NCBI GenBank assembly: GCA_037139095.1
Contig: JBAXHD010000009.1
Coordinates: 19,138-83,137, forward strand
Reading direction: 5' to 3'
Source: WLMZ01 sp037139095
Lineage (GTDB): Bacteria; Actinomycetota; Acidimicrobiia; Acidimicrobiales; Ilumatobacteraceae
Length of the DNA: 64,000 nt
The notes below the pieces were generated by a model. It did not search any database. It worked only from the letters and a program-made list of their open reading frames with translations, and was not told the DNA's origin. The position numbers and the translations under genes were made by a program. Positions 1-8,501 of the stretch are shown in pieces (the first letter of the stretch is position 1; every line of letters begins with the position of its first letter).

Positions 1-81
1 ATGATTACCGAGCGCATTGCCGAGCGTCAGCTCGATCCTTTTGCCCGTGAGGTCATCCTCATGGCACACACTCTTCGTTGA
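1..81 (+). CDS. 3' end of an unidentified gene (5' end outside window)
   Basis: The frame is open from the first base to a TGA at 79-81 and gives 26 residues ending in HTLR. The ATG at base 1 cannot be taken as a start because the upstream sequence is missing. It ends 15 bases before the next gene on the same strand, so the two may be co-transcribed. Too little is visible to name a family. Confidence 0.4.
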   Translation: MITERIAERQLDPFAREVILMAHTLR

Positions 82-96
82 TCTAAGGTTCGTGCT

Positions 97-954
97 ATGA
101 GCACGGCGCCTTCGAATTGGTATCCCGATCCAATGAAGCGTCATCAGTTGCGTTATTGGGATGGCTCGGTGTGGACCCATCACGTAAGCAACAACGGGGT
201 CACCGGAATCGATCCGCTGGACTCAACCCGCCTCGATCGATTTGAGCAAGGGCTTACCGTCGGCAACGAGGGCGACCCAGAGAAGATCACTCGTCAGGTC
301 TCGGGCACCGGATACCGCGGTGCCGACATTCAGAATGCAGCCTTTGAAGGGGCCGGCACGCTGTTCACTGAGCCGATCCTCGTGGTGAATCAAAAGGCCA
401 AGATCATTGAGCTCACCAACCAGTATTCGGTCTTCAATGCGCAGGGCCAGCAGGTGGCCGCGGTGAACGAGGTGGGCCAGTCTGCGGCCAAGAAGGCAGT
501 GCGGTTGCTGACCAGTTGGGATCAGTTCCTCACCCACCGTTATGTCATCACCGACGCCAGTGGAGCAACGGTGCTGCAGCTCACGCGTCCTGCGAAATTG
601 ATGAAGTCGAGCATCATTGTGAGCGACCCTGCCGGCGCCGAGATCGGTCGCATCGTGCAGCAGAACGTGTTCGGCAAGATTCGGTTTGGCCTCGAGGCGG
701 GCGGCGCCGCAGTGGGCTCAATCACTGCCGAGAACTGGCGCGCCTGGAACTTTCGCATCGAAGATCACACCGGTGCCGAAGTGGCCCGCATCACCAAGAC
801 CTTTGAGGGCATCGCCAAAACGTTGTTCACTACTGCCGACAATTATGTGGTGCAGTTGCACGATCACATTCCTCAGCCGTTGCTGTCGCTGGTTGTGGCC
901 GCTGCGCTTTCGGTAGATACAGCGCTCAAGCAAGACGATCGCGGCCTCGGCTGA
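97..954 (+). CDS. DUF2510 + scramblase/LURP-one-like protein
   Basis: Predicted 285-residue protein. Residues 8-29 form a DUF2510 module (WYPDP, then RYWDGSVWTHHV), a short tryptophan-rich domain common in actinobacterial membrane-associated proteins. From about residue 80 to 270 the sequence resembles the phospholipid scramblase / LURP-one-related beta-barrel fold: alternating strands such as LVVNQKAKIIELTNQYSVFN and a hydrophobic C-terminal helix near residues 255-273. The family is usually annotated scramblase-related; lipid-scrambling activity in bacteria is not established. It starts with ATG and ends six bases before the convergent M23 peptidase gene. The domain assignment is from pattern recognition; function is inference. 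Confidence 0.75.
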   Translation: MSTAPSNWYPDPMKRHQLRYWDGSVWTHHVSNNGVTGIDPLDSTRLDRFEQGLTVGNEGDPEKITRQVSGTGYRGADIQNAAFEGAGTLFTEPILVVNQKAKIIELTNQYSVFNAQGQQVAAVNEVGQSAAKKAVRLLTSWDQFLTHRYVITDASGATVLQLTRPAKLMKSSIIVSDPAGAEIGRIVQQNVFGKIRFGLEAGGAAVGSITAENWRAWNFRIEDHTGAEVARITKTFEGIAKTLFTTADNYVVQLHDHIPQPLLSLVVAAALSVDTALKQDDRGLG

Positions 955-960
955 GGTTCG

Positions 961-2793
961 TTAGCCCACCGCAACGATGTCGGCCAGCACATGTACGGGC
1001 GCATTGCTCGCAAGGCAGAACCCGCCATCGGCGATGGTGGTCATCACCGAGAACGTGGCTTGACTATTCGGTGTCACCACGGCAATCGATCCCTCGGGGC
1101 GAGGCTGAGCGCACGGCCACATGAACACGGATGCGCCGTTTGCTCCACCGATCAAGGTGAGGTTTACCTGGGCAGTGGTTACCTTCGCCGGAGCGCCTGC
1201 GAGTGGGCCGAGCACAACAGGTGTTGGAGCAGAACCGAGTGGCGCGTTCAAGGTTCGTGAATCGAATCGACGAATTGCTGTGATAGGGAACAGGCCCGGC
1301 GCATCTTGACGCCACACCGTGGTGACATCGACGAGCACGTTGGTGGCAACAGTTGGCTTCAGGCACAGCCCGGTTGAGTTCATTCGAACCACCATGCTGA
1401 ACGAAGTCATCCGTGAGCTCACAAATGGTGCCTTCACTTCATTGCCTCCGCACGGGGTGATCAACAGCGTGCCCGACGAAGCGGGGTCAATCACGGTGAA
1501 AGTGGCGGTTAACGCTTGGCTATCGGCCGATGCGCCGAGCATCTCTGGAGTGAGCGTGACCAACTGGTTTGCTGCCAGGCGCTTGGTGGTTCGTGTGTCG
1601 ATGACCCGATGGGTCGCTACAGGAAGAGCGCCCACACCGGCCGGCTCAAGCTGCGCGACCACGGTGATTCGTGCCTGAGCCGCTGCGCTGCTCGTGGCGC
1701 AGATCTGGCCGTTGTTGACCGCGACAGTGGCGTATCCGATGGCCATTGGTCCGGCATCAACCGACAATGAGGTCGCCGCCGGAGCGGGTGCGTCGCATGG
1801 GTGCACGACGATGCTTGCTGTCTGCTTGCTCGTAGCCGAGATACGAACCACCACTGCTGCTGCAGTGGTGCTGAGCCCGTTGACTCCGGCCACGTTGATC
1901 TTCTTGGTGACATTTGGCTGCAGAGCCGATGCCGATGAGGCCGTGAGCACTGCCACTGGATTGATGAAGTGCCAACGCAGCGCTGGGTCAAAGCGAAGGC
2001 CCGGCACTGCCGGTGCAGTCGGTGCAGTCGTAGTCGTGGTGGCAGGCGTCGTGGTGGCAGTTGTCGAAGTCGGTGCAACGGTGCCCGCCGCAGTTGTGGT
2101 TGAAGTCAGCGCCAGCGCTGCAGCCGGTGGTTCGGTGATCTTGCAACCATCGACAGCCATCACACTTTGGGTTGGGTTGATCGGTGGCCCGCCTTGGGGA
2201 TGAATCTCGAAGTGAAGATGTGAAGTGTCAGTGTTGCCAGTGGCACCGATGTATCCAATGATCTGGCCTGCCACCACGGTTGACCCAACCGACAATCCAT
2301 CGGCAAAGGCCGAGAGGTGCGCGTAAAAGAAGTAGGTGCCATCGGCGGTCGTGAGCCGCCATCCGTTTCCGGAGAGTTGCCCGGCGAGATCGATGTAGCG
2401 CTTGGTGAGCGTGCCGTCGTTTACGGCGTACACGTTGAGGCCCTTTTTGGCGATGATGTCGACGCCCTCATGGCGGCGACCGCCCGAACGTGGTGCGCCG
2501 TACGAGTCCACAAAGCCGCAGAGGCCTTGCACTGGAAACTGAGCGAGGGCGATGGTCGGCCCCGCGATTGTTGTTGTGGTCGTGCTCGATTTCTTGGTTC
2601 CAGTGGGCTTGGCCGTGCCAGCGGCACCCGAGGCGCCGGCGTCGACAGACGGTGAGACACCAGTAACTACCGCCAGGCTTGACGCCATCGCGAGCAACGA
2701 ACAGATGAGCCCTACCCTCAGGCGACGTCGGCGAACAACAACGACAGGGGCGCGAAGTTGTTGATGTGATCTACGTGATTGGTTGGTCACCAC
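961..2793 (-). CDS. Secreted M23-family metallopeptidase with C-terminal repeats
   Basis: 610-residue exported protein. The N-terminus has an arginine-rich stretch then a hydrophobic segment (about residues 25-47), consistent with a signal peptide. The M23 (LytM/lysostaphin-type) domain spans about 90-205, with zinc ligands H108 and D112 (HEGVD) and H194 (HLHFE), and catalytic H159. It should cut peptidoglycan cross-links or act as a cell-wall hydrolase. A Thr/Ala/Pro-rich linker (about 215-265) leads to repeated beta-rich units of the type that carry an R(V/F)(I/D)(D/S)TR signature (RVIDTR, RRFDSR), probably surface-binding. A strong Shine-Dalgarno (AGGAAGGAGG) precedes two tandem GTG codons at 2793 and 2790; the second has the better spacing. 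Confidence 0.88.
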   Translation of the reverse strand: MVTNQSRRSHQQLRAPVVVVRRRRLRVGLICSLLAMASSLAVVTGVSPSVDAGASGAAGTAKPTGTKKSSTTTTTIAGPTIALAQFPVQGLCGFVDSYGAPRSGGRRHEGVDIIAKKGLNVYAVNDGTLTKRYIDLAGQLSGNGWRLTTADGTYFFYAHLSAFADGLSVGSTVVAGQIIGYIGATGNTDTSHLHFEIHPQGGPPINPTQSVMAVDGCKITEPPAAALALTSTTTAAGTVAPTSTTATTTPATTTTTAPTAPAVPGLRFDPALRWHFINPVAVLTASSASALQPNVTKKINVAGVNGLSTTAAAVVVRISATSKQTASIVVHPCDAPAPAATSLSVDAGPMAIGYATVAVNNGQICATSSAAAQARITVVAQLEPAGVGALPVATHRVIDTRTTKRLAANQLVTLTPEMLGASADSQALTATFTVIDPASSGTLLITPCGGNEVKAPFVSSRMTSFSMVVRMNSTGLCLKPTVATNVLVDVTTVWRQDAPGLFPITAIRRFDSRTLNAPLGSAPTPVVLGPLAGAPAKVTTAQVNLTLIGGANGASVFMWPCAQPRPEGSIAVVTPNSQATFSVMTTIADGGFCLASNAPVHVLADIVAVG

Positions 2794-2909
2794 GGCGCCT
2801 CCTTCCTGCTTCTCAAGAGGTATCGGCAGGAATCACTGCGGTCTTGAGGAGAGCTTGAGCTCTTCGCCATCTGTCACACGGCGCAGTTGGCTCCGGTAGC
2901 GTTGTCCGG

Positions 2910-3902
2910 ATGAAAGGGCGCCGCGTTCTGGTCACGGGGATGGGCAGCGAACTCGGCTCGCTCGTGGCCTCGATGCTCGAGACCGAGCCGTGGGTTGGCC
3001 AACTCGAAGGAATCGATGTCGATCCGCCGCGTCGCCGCTTACGCAAAGCAGTGTTCCATCGCATCGACGCGAACAACCGCGCCCACGTTGTCGATGTCGT
3101 TTCTCGGTTCAACCCACATGTGCTGATTCACATTGCGGTGTGGGAGCCCGATGCCAGAGTTAACACCCGTACCGCTGTTGCTTTCACGCAGCAAGCGGCA
3201 ACGTCGTTCCTTGGAGCGGCCGCCGAGTGCTCAGCGCTCGAGCACATCGTGCTTCGCAGCGCTGCTTCGGTCTATGGCCGAGCGCGTGGTGCGCTCACTC
3301 GTCCCGACGAATCGGCAGCGATCAACCCGACCACCGAGTTCGGCCGCATGGCTGAGCGTCTTGAGGCCATCGCCAACGATGTGGGTCAACGTGCCGGTGT
3401 CAGCGTTGGCGCAGTGCGCTTAGCTCCGGTGCTTGGCCCGCACGTGCCGAGTCCGCTTGGTCGTCTCTTGCGCCTTCCGGCGGTGCCGTTTAGTGCACTC
3501 GCCGATCCGCCGTTTGCAGTGCTGCGCGATGCCGATGCTGCGCAAGCGCTCGTTGCGGCGGCCCGCGTTGGTTTAGCCGAACCCGTCAACGTGGTGGCCC
3601 CCGAGGCAATTACCGCATGGCAAGCCATCTTGCGCGGCCGCCGTTTGCCGTTGCCGTTGTTTGGCCCCGAATGGGGCATTGCGCGCAGGCTCAGCCATTT
3701 CGTGGGTGCCCCTGTGCCCGATCACGTGATCGAACTGTTGCACCGCGGTCGGCTTGTCGATGGTGGCCGCGCACTCGAGTTGCTTGGGGTCACTCCCGCC
3801 CAGAGCACCCCCGAGGTCATCGATCGTCTGTATGCCTGGCCGTCGGTTGTGCACGTGCGACCCGCCACACCCGCACCGTGGCAGCAGGGTCTGGCGTCAT
3901 GA
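2910..3902 (+). CDS. NAD-dependent epimerase/dehydratase (SDR)
   Basis: 330-residue extended-SDR protein. The Rossmann nucleotide-binding loop is at the N-terminus (VLVTGMGSELG), and the central region has the expected serine/tyrosine area around ASVYGRARG. The C-terminal part is substrate-specific and unrecognised. It overlaps the next gene by four bases (ATGA at 3899-3902), implying translational coupling to the acyltransferase-like protein. The pair resembles the mycobacterial galE2-Rv0502 pair (SDR plus PlsC-like protein), whose job may be in lipid or envelope sugar metabolism. Substrate cannot be read from the sequence. It diverges from the M23 peptidase gene; the 116-base gap should hold both promoters. 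Confidence 0.85.
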   Translation: MKGRRVLVTGMGSELGSLVASMLETEPWVGQLEGIDVDPPRRRLRKAVFHRIDANNRAHVVDVVSRFNPHVLIHIAVWEPDARVNTRTAVAFTQQAATSFLGAAAECSALEHIVLRSAASVYGRARGALTRPDESAAINPTTEFGRMAERLEAIANDVGQRAGVSVGAVRLAPVLGPHVPSPLGRLLRLPAVPFSALADPPFAVLRDADAAQALVAAARVGLAEPVNVVAPEAITAWQAILRGRRLPLPLFGPEWGIARRLSHFVGAPVPDHVIELLHRGRLVDGGRALELLGVTPAQSTPEVIDRLYAWPSVVHVRPATPAPWQQGLAS

Positions 3903-4636
3903 GCGTTCACTTGGCCGACACGTCGAGCAGGTCTGTCACCGAGATTCCCAGCGTTCGGCGCGACCCCATCGCGCAGGTTGTGCGACTCGCTACGCGTCCG
4001 GTGTCGGTGGTGTGGCCTCGGCCAACGGTCGATCATTGGGGTCGGGATCAGCACCTCGTTGAGGCCATTGCTCCTTGGGCCAACCTTCGTTGGGACGTGA
4101 GCGTTGGCGGAGAACAGTTGCTGCCCCGCGGCGGTGCGCTCATCATTGTGAACACTCGTCGGTTTGCGCTCACGCCGATCTCTACGGCGTTCGCGCTAGG
4201 CGAGGCACTGCATCGGCCGGTGCGTTTTGTGGGTCGCCCCGACACGGTTCCATTCGGTCCGCTGCTCCGCCGTGTCGGTGGCTTGTTGGCGCAACCCGAT
4301 GAAATAGCAGGCGCATTGCGAGATGGCCAACTCGTGGTTCTCGGAGCCGATGGCTCGCTCAACCCGCGCTATGCGGGTGCGGTAGATCCGCAACTCGTGG
4401 GAGCTGCCATTCGCGAAAATGTTCCAGTGCATGTGGCCGCCACGTTGAGCACCGTGGTCAGTCGCCAGGCTCGCGTCGAAGTGGTCGCTGCGTTGCGGTC
4501 GCGTAAGAAGCGCCGAGGCCCCCTTGCCGAAGTCGAGTTGGCCGAACATGCACAGCGTCGATTGCAAGATCTGCTCGACGAGTTGGGCGGTACACGCACC
4601 GGGGTACCCGGTCTCGGATGGCTGGGCGAGGGCTGA
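3899..4636 (+). CDS. PlsC-like acyltransferase with degenerate active site
   Basis: 245 residues starting at the ATG that overlaps the SDR stop codon. The overall layout matches lysophospholipid acyltransferases of the PlsC family: a hydrophobic strand with the first motif at residues 81-92, then PVRFVGRPD, then the glycine-containing motif near 147-153. However, the catalytic H(X4)D is replaced by N85 and A90 (VNTRRFALTP), and the usual FPEG block reads VLGADGS. It may therefore be catalytically inactive or use different chemistry. Coupling to the SDR gene and closeness to the hydrolase (3-base gap) suggests a four-gene operon 2910-6469. Confidence 0.6.
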   Translation: MSVHLADTSSRSVTEIPSVRRDPIAQVVRLATRPVSVVWPRPTVDHWGRDQHLVEAIAPWANLRWDVSVGGEQLLPRGGALIIVNTRRFALTPISTAFALGEALHRPVRFVGRPDTVPFGPLLRRVGGLLAQPDEIAGALRDGQLVVLGADGSLNPRYAGAVDPQLVGAAIRENVPVHVAATLSTVVSRQARVEVVAALRSRKKRRGPLAEVELAEHAQRRLQDLLDELGGTRTGVPGLGWLGEG

Positions 4637-4639
4637 GTA

Positions 4640-5506
4640 ATGACATACACACGCGCAGCCGACGGAGTCCGTTTGCACTATCAGGCCATCGGTCGCCGTC
4701 ATGGCCCGCCTGTGTTGATGGTGCAAGGTCTCGGAGCCGACAAGCACGGCTGGGATATGCAGCGTCTTGCGCTCGCGTCGCGTTATCAGGTGATCGCGCT
4801 CGATAACCGTGGTGCTGGCCGCAGCGACAAACCGTTCGGTGTGTATTCCATCGAGCAGATGGCCGACGATGCCATCGCAGTGCTCGATCACGCCGGTGTC
4901 GAGTCGGCTCACGTTGTTGGCGCATCGATGGGCGGAGTCATCAGCCAGTTCATTGCGTTTAAGTATCCCGAGCGAGTTCGTTCGCTCACGCTTGCATGCA
5001 CCGCGTGTCGCAACCATCCGTGGCGGCGCGAGTTGCTCAGCAGTTGGGCATCAACCGCAAGCGAGCGCGGCATGGGCGCGATGGCCAACGAGGCAGCGCG
5101 ATGGGTGATTGGTCCGCGTTCGTTCCGTCGCGCCACGCCAATGCTTGGCTGGCTGGGGCCGATGGCGTTTGGCCGTCCAACGCACGCATTCGTTGCGCAG
5201 GTGCGCGCGATTCTGTCGGCCGATGAGTCGATGGCCGATGAGCTCACCAAGCTCGATGTGCCCACGCTGATCATGGTGGGCAACCAAGACATCCTTACGC
5301 CTCGCGGCGACTCCGAAGAACTTGCCGAGCTCATTCCCTTCGCCGAGCTTGCCGTGATCTCCGGCGCGGCTCACGGGCTCATGGTCGAGCACGCCAGTAC
5401 CTTCAATCGTTTGCTACTCAACTTCCTCGATCGTTGTGTCGCTGCCGAACAGGCAGCAACGTTGGCTGCTGTCACGGCGACCGACGCCACCGATCTCGCG
5501 TCATAG
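4640..5506 (+). CDS. Alpha/beta-fold hydrolase
   Basis: 288 residues. Shows the canonical alpha/beta hydrolase order: oxyanion loop near VQGLGADKHGW, the DNRGAGRSD turn, nucleophile elbow GASMGG with S96, an acidic residue in VGNQDILTP, and a late histidine in GAAHGLMVEH. All three catalytic residues are therefore present. Short Ala-rich tail after residue 265. Three bases separate it from the acyltransferase-like gene and six from the flavoprotein gene, so co-transcription is likely. Substrate is unknown; the sequence resembles esterase or epoxide-hydrolase-type enzymes broadly and nothing more specific. Confidence 0.86.
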   Translation: MTYTRAADGVRLHYQAIGRRHGPPVLMVQGLGADKHGWDMQRLALASRYQVIALDNRGAGRSDKPFGVYSIEQMADDAIAVLDHAGVESAHVVGASMGGVISQFIAFKYPERVRSLTLACTACRNHPWRRELLSSWASTASERGMGAMANEAARWVIGPRSFRRATPMLGWLGPMAFGRPTHAFVAQVRAILSADESMADELTKLDVPTLIMVGNQDILTPRGDSEELAELIPFAELAVISGAAHGLMVEHASTFNRLLLNFLDRCVAAEQAATLAAVTATDATDLAS

Positions 5507-5512
5507 TTACTG

Positions 5513-6469
5513 ATGCGCGTTGTTATAGTCGGCGCCGGTCTGGCGGGGTTGACTGCCGCTCGACAACTCAGCGATGCGGGACATCACGTTGTTGTCTTCG
5601 ACAAAGGTCGTTCACCCGGAGGCCGGTTGGCAACGCGTCGCATCGGGTCGTCTCGGTTCGATCATGGCGCGCAGTTCTTCACGATTCGTAGCGACGAGTT
5701 CGCTGCCGTCGTTCAGCCGCATCTCACATCGGGCTTGGTGTTCGAGTGGTGCCGGGGTTTTTCTCCCGAAGGCGATGGCTACCCGCGCTATGCGGTGCGC
5801 GCAGGCATGAACGCGTGGGCGAAGGCGCTTGCCGTTGGCCTCGATGTGCGCTGCAACACATTGGTGTTCGCAATCAGACCCGGCGCTGCGAATAGCGGCG
5901 CCGCGTGGGATGTTGCCCTCGATGACGGCACGTCGGTGCTGGCCGATGCGTTGGTTGTGACATGCCCGTTAGCGCAGTCGTATTCGTTGATCGTGTCGGC
6001 CGAGGTGGCCTTGCCAGAAGAACTTGTGCGCACCGAATATGACCGCACCGTCGCGTTGTTGGCTGTACTCGATCGTGCTCCCGCCGTCGCCGAACCGGGC
6101 GGCCTCAACAACCCAACCGACACGTTGAGTTTCGTTGCCGACAATCAACGCAAAGGCATCAGCGATTCGCCAGCGCTCACGGTGCATGCGGCGGCCGGAT
6201 GGTCCGAGCAGCACTGGAACCAATCGAGTGACGAACTCATTGCCGAACTCATCGCTGCCGCTGCCGATTACATTGGCTCGGCCAACGTCGTCGAGGCGCA
6301 ACTGAAGAAGTGGCGCTTCGCCACACCACGAGTCATCTGGCCTGAGCCGTGTTGGGTAGCTGCCGAGTCGGCTGGTCCTTTGGTGCTCGCTGGCGATGCC
6401 TTCGCGGGGCCACGGGTAGAAGGCGCTGTCTTGTCGGGTCTGGCCGCGGCCAGAGCATTGATGCAATAG
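5513..6469 (+). CDS. Renalase-like FAD-dependent oxidoreductase
   Basis: 318 residues. Begins with an ADP-binding Rossmann motif GAGLAG at residues 7-12, followed by the second FAD-binding segment PGGRLATRRIG and FDHGAQFFT, which is characteristic of the renalase/COG3380 group of NAD(P)/FAD-dependent amine-oxidase-fold proteins. The C-terminal FAD contact (LAGDAFAGPRVEGAVLSG) is also present. Family members in bacteria oxidise aberrant dihydropyridine forms of NAD(P)H; whether this one does is inference. Last gene of the plus-strand string starting at 2910. Confidence 0.82.
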   Translation: MRVVIVGAGLAGLTAARQLSDAGHHVVVFDKGRSPGGRLATRRIGSSRFDHGAQFFTIRSDEFAAVVQPHLTSGLVFEWCRGFSPEGDGYPRYAVRAGMNAWAKALAVGLDVRCNTLVFAIRPGAANSGAAWDVALDDGTSVLADALVVTCPLAQSYSLIVSAEVALPEELVRTEYDRTVALLAVLDRAPAVAEPGGLNNPTDTLSFVADNQRKGISDSPALTVHAAAGWSEQHWNQSSDELIAELIAAAADYIGSANVVEAQLKKWRFATPRVIWPEPCWVAAESAGPLVLAGDAFAGPRVEGAVLSGLAAARALMQ

Positions 6470-6510
6470 CCGCAACCCACAGCGTGTTGCCGCGTTACAG
6501 CGGTATCGGC

Positions 6511-7116
6511 TCAGTTGGTTGCGGTCACGTCGGGCGAACAATGCACTGCAGTCACGCGCTGCTTGGCAACATCGATCACGGTGGTGCTCTTGGGTCCAAA
6601 CTTCGACACGAACTCCGACAGCGAACCTGACTCTTGCGGACAGTTGTAGTCGATGCTGGCGGCAGTTCTCACGATCCACCCGTTGGACAGCTGCACCAAG
6701 CCGTTGCCCAGCAGCGACTGAACCGGCGGCAAGGTCACCTTCGTGCCGACCTCTTTGGGAACGAGTGCGAACCACACCACGGCTTCGCCCAGAAGGTCGG
6801 CGAACACCACACATGCGCTGACTTCGGTGATGTTTGTACACGAGTTCGAGCCGAGGGTTCCGTCGACGATGTGCATTGTGCGATTGCCATCGATGACGGC
6901 ATCGGCGGATCCATGCACCACGCCGTCGGCGACAGAGAAATCGGGCGACGGCAGCAACTGAAACACGGGGGCCATGAAGTCGATAGTTCGTGGCGAAGCA
7001 CCAGACGCAACCGTGTCAGTGGTCGTTGATCCCGGAAGGATTGTCTTCAGCGCAACGGCGAGCGCGATCAACACGACGAAGGCAGCCCAGATTCGCCATG
7101 AGAAGAACTGCCGCAT
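6511..7116 (-). CDS. Single-span membrane or exported protein of unknown function
   Basis: 201 residues from the ATG at 7116. The start was chosen because it puts a hydrophobic segment (about residues 6-26, IWAAFVVLIALAVALKTIL) at the N-terminus, as a signal anchor. Three cysteine-containing segments follow (SCTNITEVSACVVF, YNCPQES, VHCSPD), suggesting disulfides outside the membrane. No family is recognised. It lies directly downstream of hemL with a 41-base gap on the same strand, so it may be read through from the HAD-hemB-hemL string. Confidence 0.6.
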   Translation of the reverse strand: MRQFFSWRIWAAFVVLIALAVALKTILPGSTTTDTVASGASPRTIDFMAPVFQLLPSPDFSVADGVVHGSADAVIDGNRTMHIVDGTLGSNSCTNITEVSACVVFADLLGEAVVWFALVPKEVGTKVTLPPVQSLLGNGLVQLSNGWIVRTAASIDYNCPQESGSLSEFVSKFGPKSTTVIDVAKQRVTAVHCSPDVTATN

Positions 7117-7157
7117 CCCGACGAGCGTATGCCAGTGCGTGAGCGATGGAGTGTCAG

Positions 7158-8501
7158 TTAGGCGAGTGAACGCATTGCAGTGGCCGCAGCGCGATGCGCG
7201 GCAACTGAGATTTGATCGAGCACGGAGTCGTCGTGGCCAAGCCCAACGAACAGTGCTTCGTATGCGCCGGGCGCCAACGCGATGCCCTCGGCGAGCGCTG
7301 CACGAAACAGCGCGGCGTAGGTCGGCTCGCTGGTTGTCTTTGCTTCGTCGAAGTTGGTGGGCAGTGGACCATCGCCCAGATACATGCCCACGAGGGTTCC
7401 GACCACCGGGAACTGAGCGACCAGACCAGCGGATGAACAAGCGTCGTTCAAGAGCGACGACAACAGAAGGGCTCGCCGCCCAAGCTCGGTGTACACGTCG
7501 GGGGTGAGTTCGTTGAGCACCGCAAGACCGGCTGCAGTGGCGATGGGGTTTCCGGCCAGGGTGCCCGCATGAAAAACCTTGCCAATTGGCGTGAGCACTT
7601 CCATCAGATCGGCGCGTCCGCCGACAGCACCAATGGGGAGTCCGCCGCCGATGACCTTGCCGAAGCAGGTGAGGTCGGGCCGGACACTGAAATGATGCTG
7701 GGCGCCACCAGAGCCAAGACGAAATCCGGTGATCACTTCGTCGAAGATGAGCAGTGCGCCAACGCGGTCGCACTCGGCACGCAGCCCGCTGAGGAATCCA
7801 GCAACTGGCGCAACGACACCCATGTTGGCGGCCACGGGCTCAACGATGACAGCAGCGACTTGATCGTCGAGCTTGGGCACCACGTTGTATGGCGCAACGA
7901 TGGTGTTGGCCACGGTGGCGTTGGGGATACCAGCAGTGCCGGGCAAGCCCAGCGTGGCGAGGCCGCTGCCGCCGGCAACCAGCAACGCATCGGTGGCGCC
8001 GTGGAAGTTGCCCGAGAACGTGACGATGCGGTCGCGGCCTGTTGCGCCACGAGCTAAACGGATGGCCGTGCTGGTGGCCTCGGTGCCGCTGTTCATCAGC
8101 CGCACCCGTTCGCAACTTGGCACTCGCTCGCGGATGGCCTCGGCCAGTTTCATTTCGCGCGGCGTGGGAGCGCCGAACGAGGTGCCGTCGGCCGCCGCGG
8201 TAGAGATGGCATCAGTGATAGCCGGGTGGCCGTGACCCACGATGACAGCGCCGTAGCTCTGTACGAGGTCGATGTAGCGCGTGCCCTCGACATCGAACAC
8301 GTATGGACCTTGCGCGCGCGCAACGACGTATGGAGATCCGCCCACTGACTTAAAGGCTCGGATTGACGAGTTGACCCCACCAGGGATCGCGGCGCATGAA
8401 CGATCGAAGAGTTCGCGGTTTGATGGGATGCCAGCGCCGGTGCACACGGTGGGTACACATCCAGCGGCTTCGCATTTTGAGGCATCGCAATAGGGGATCA
8501 T
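7158..8501 (-). CDS. hemL: Glutamate-1-semialdehyde 2,1-aminomutase
   Basis: 447 residues, slightly longer than the usual ~430. PLP-dependent class-III aminotransferase that converts glutamate-1-semialdehyde to 5-aminolevulinate, the second step of the C5 route to haem. Diagnostic segments are PGGVNSSIRAF, NSGTEATSTAIRLARG, LIFDEVITGFR and the Schiff-base lysine K282 in CFGKVIGGGLPIGAVGG. The ATG at 8501 overlaps the hemB stop codon by four bases, which favours this start although the first ~25 residues (three cysteines) are unlike typical HemL and a downstream GTG is possible. Confidence 0.95.
   Translation of the reverse strand: MIPYCDASKCEAAGCVPTVCTGAGIPSNRELFDRSCAAIPGGVNSSIRAFKSVGGSPYVVARAQGPYVFDVEGTRYIDLVQSYGAVIVGHGHPAITDAISTAAADGTSFGAPTPREMKLAEAIRERVPSCERVRLMNSGTEATSTAIRLARGATGRDRIVTFSGNFHGATDALLVAGGSGLATLGLPGTAGIPNATVANTIVAPYNVVPKLDDQVAAVIVEPVAANMGVVAPVAGFLSGLRAECDRVGALLIFDEVITGFRLGSGGAQHHFSVRPDLTCFGKVIGGGLPIGAVGGRADLMEVLTPIGKVFHAGTLAGNPIATAAGLAVLNELTPDVYTELGRRALLLSSLLNDACSSAGLVAQFPVVGTLVGMYLGDGPLPTNFDEAKTTSEPTYAALFRAALAEGIALAPGAYEALFVGLGHDDSVLDQISVAAHRAAATAMRSLA

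Noticed and set aside
1..81. C-terminus of MeaB (mutase chaperone), because of an LDP-containing tail
   Set aside because: Only 26 residues are visible and the last ten do not fit the usual MeaB end; the distant meaA gene gives no positional support.
7116..7773. Extension of the membrane protein at 6511-7116 into hemL
   Set aside because: It would run antiparallel in frame through hemL codons with arginine-rich, uncoded-looking sequence and lose the N-terminal signal anchor.
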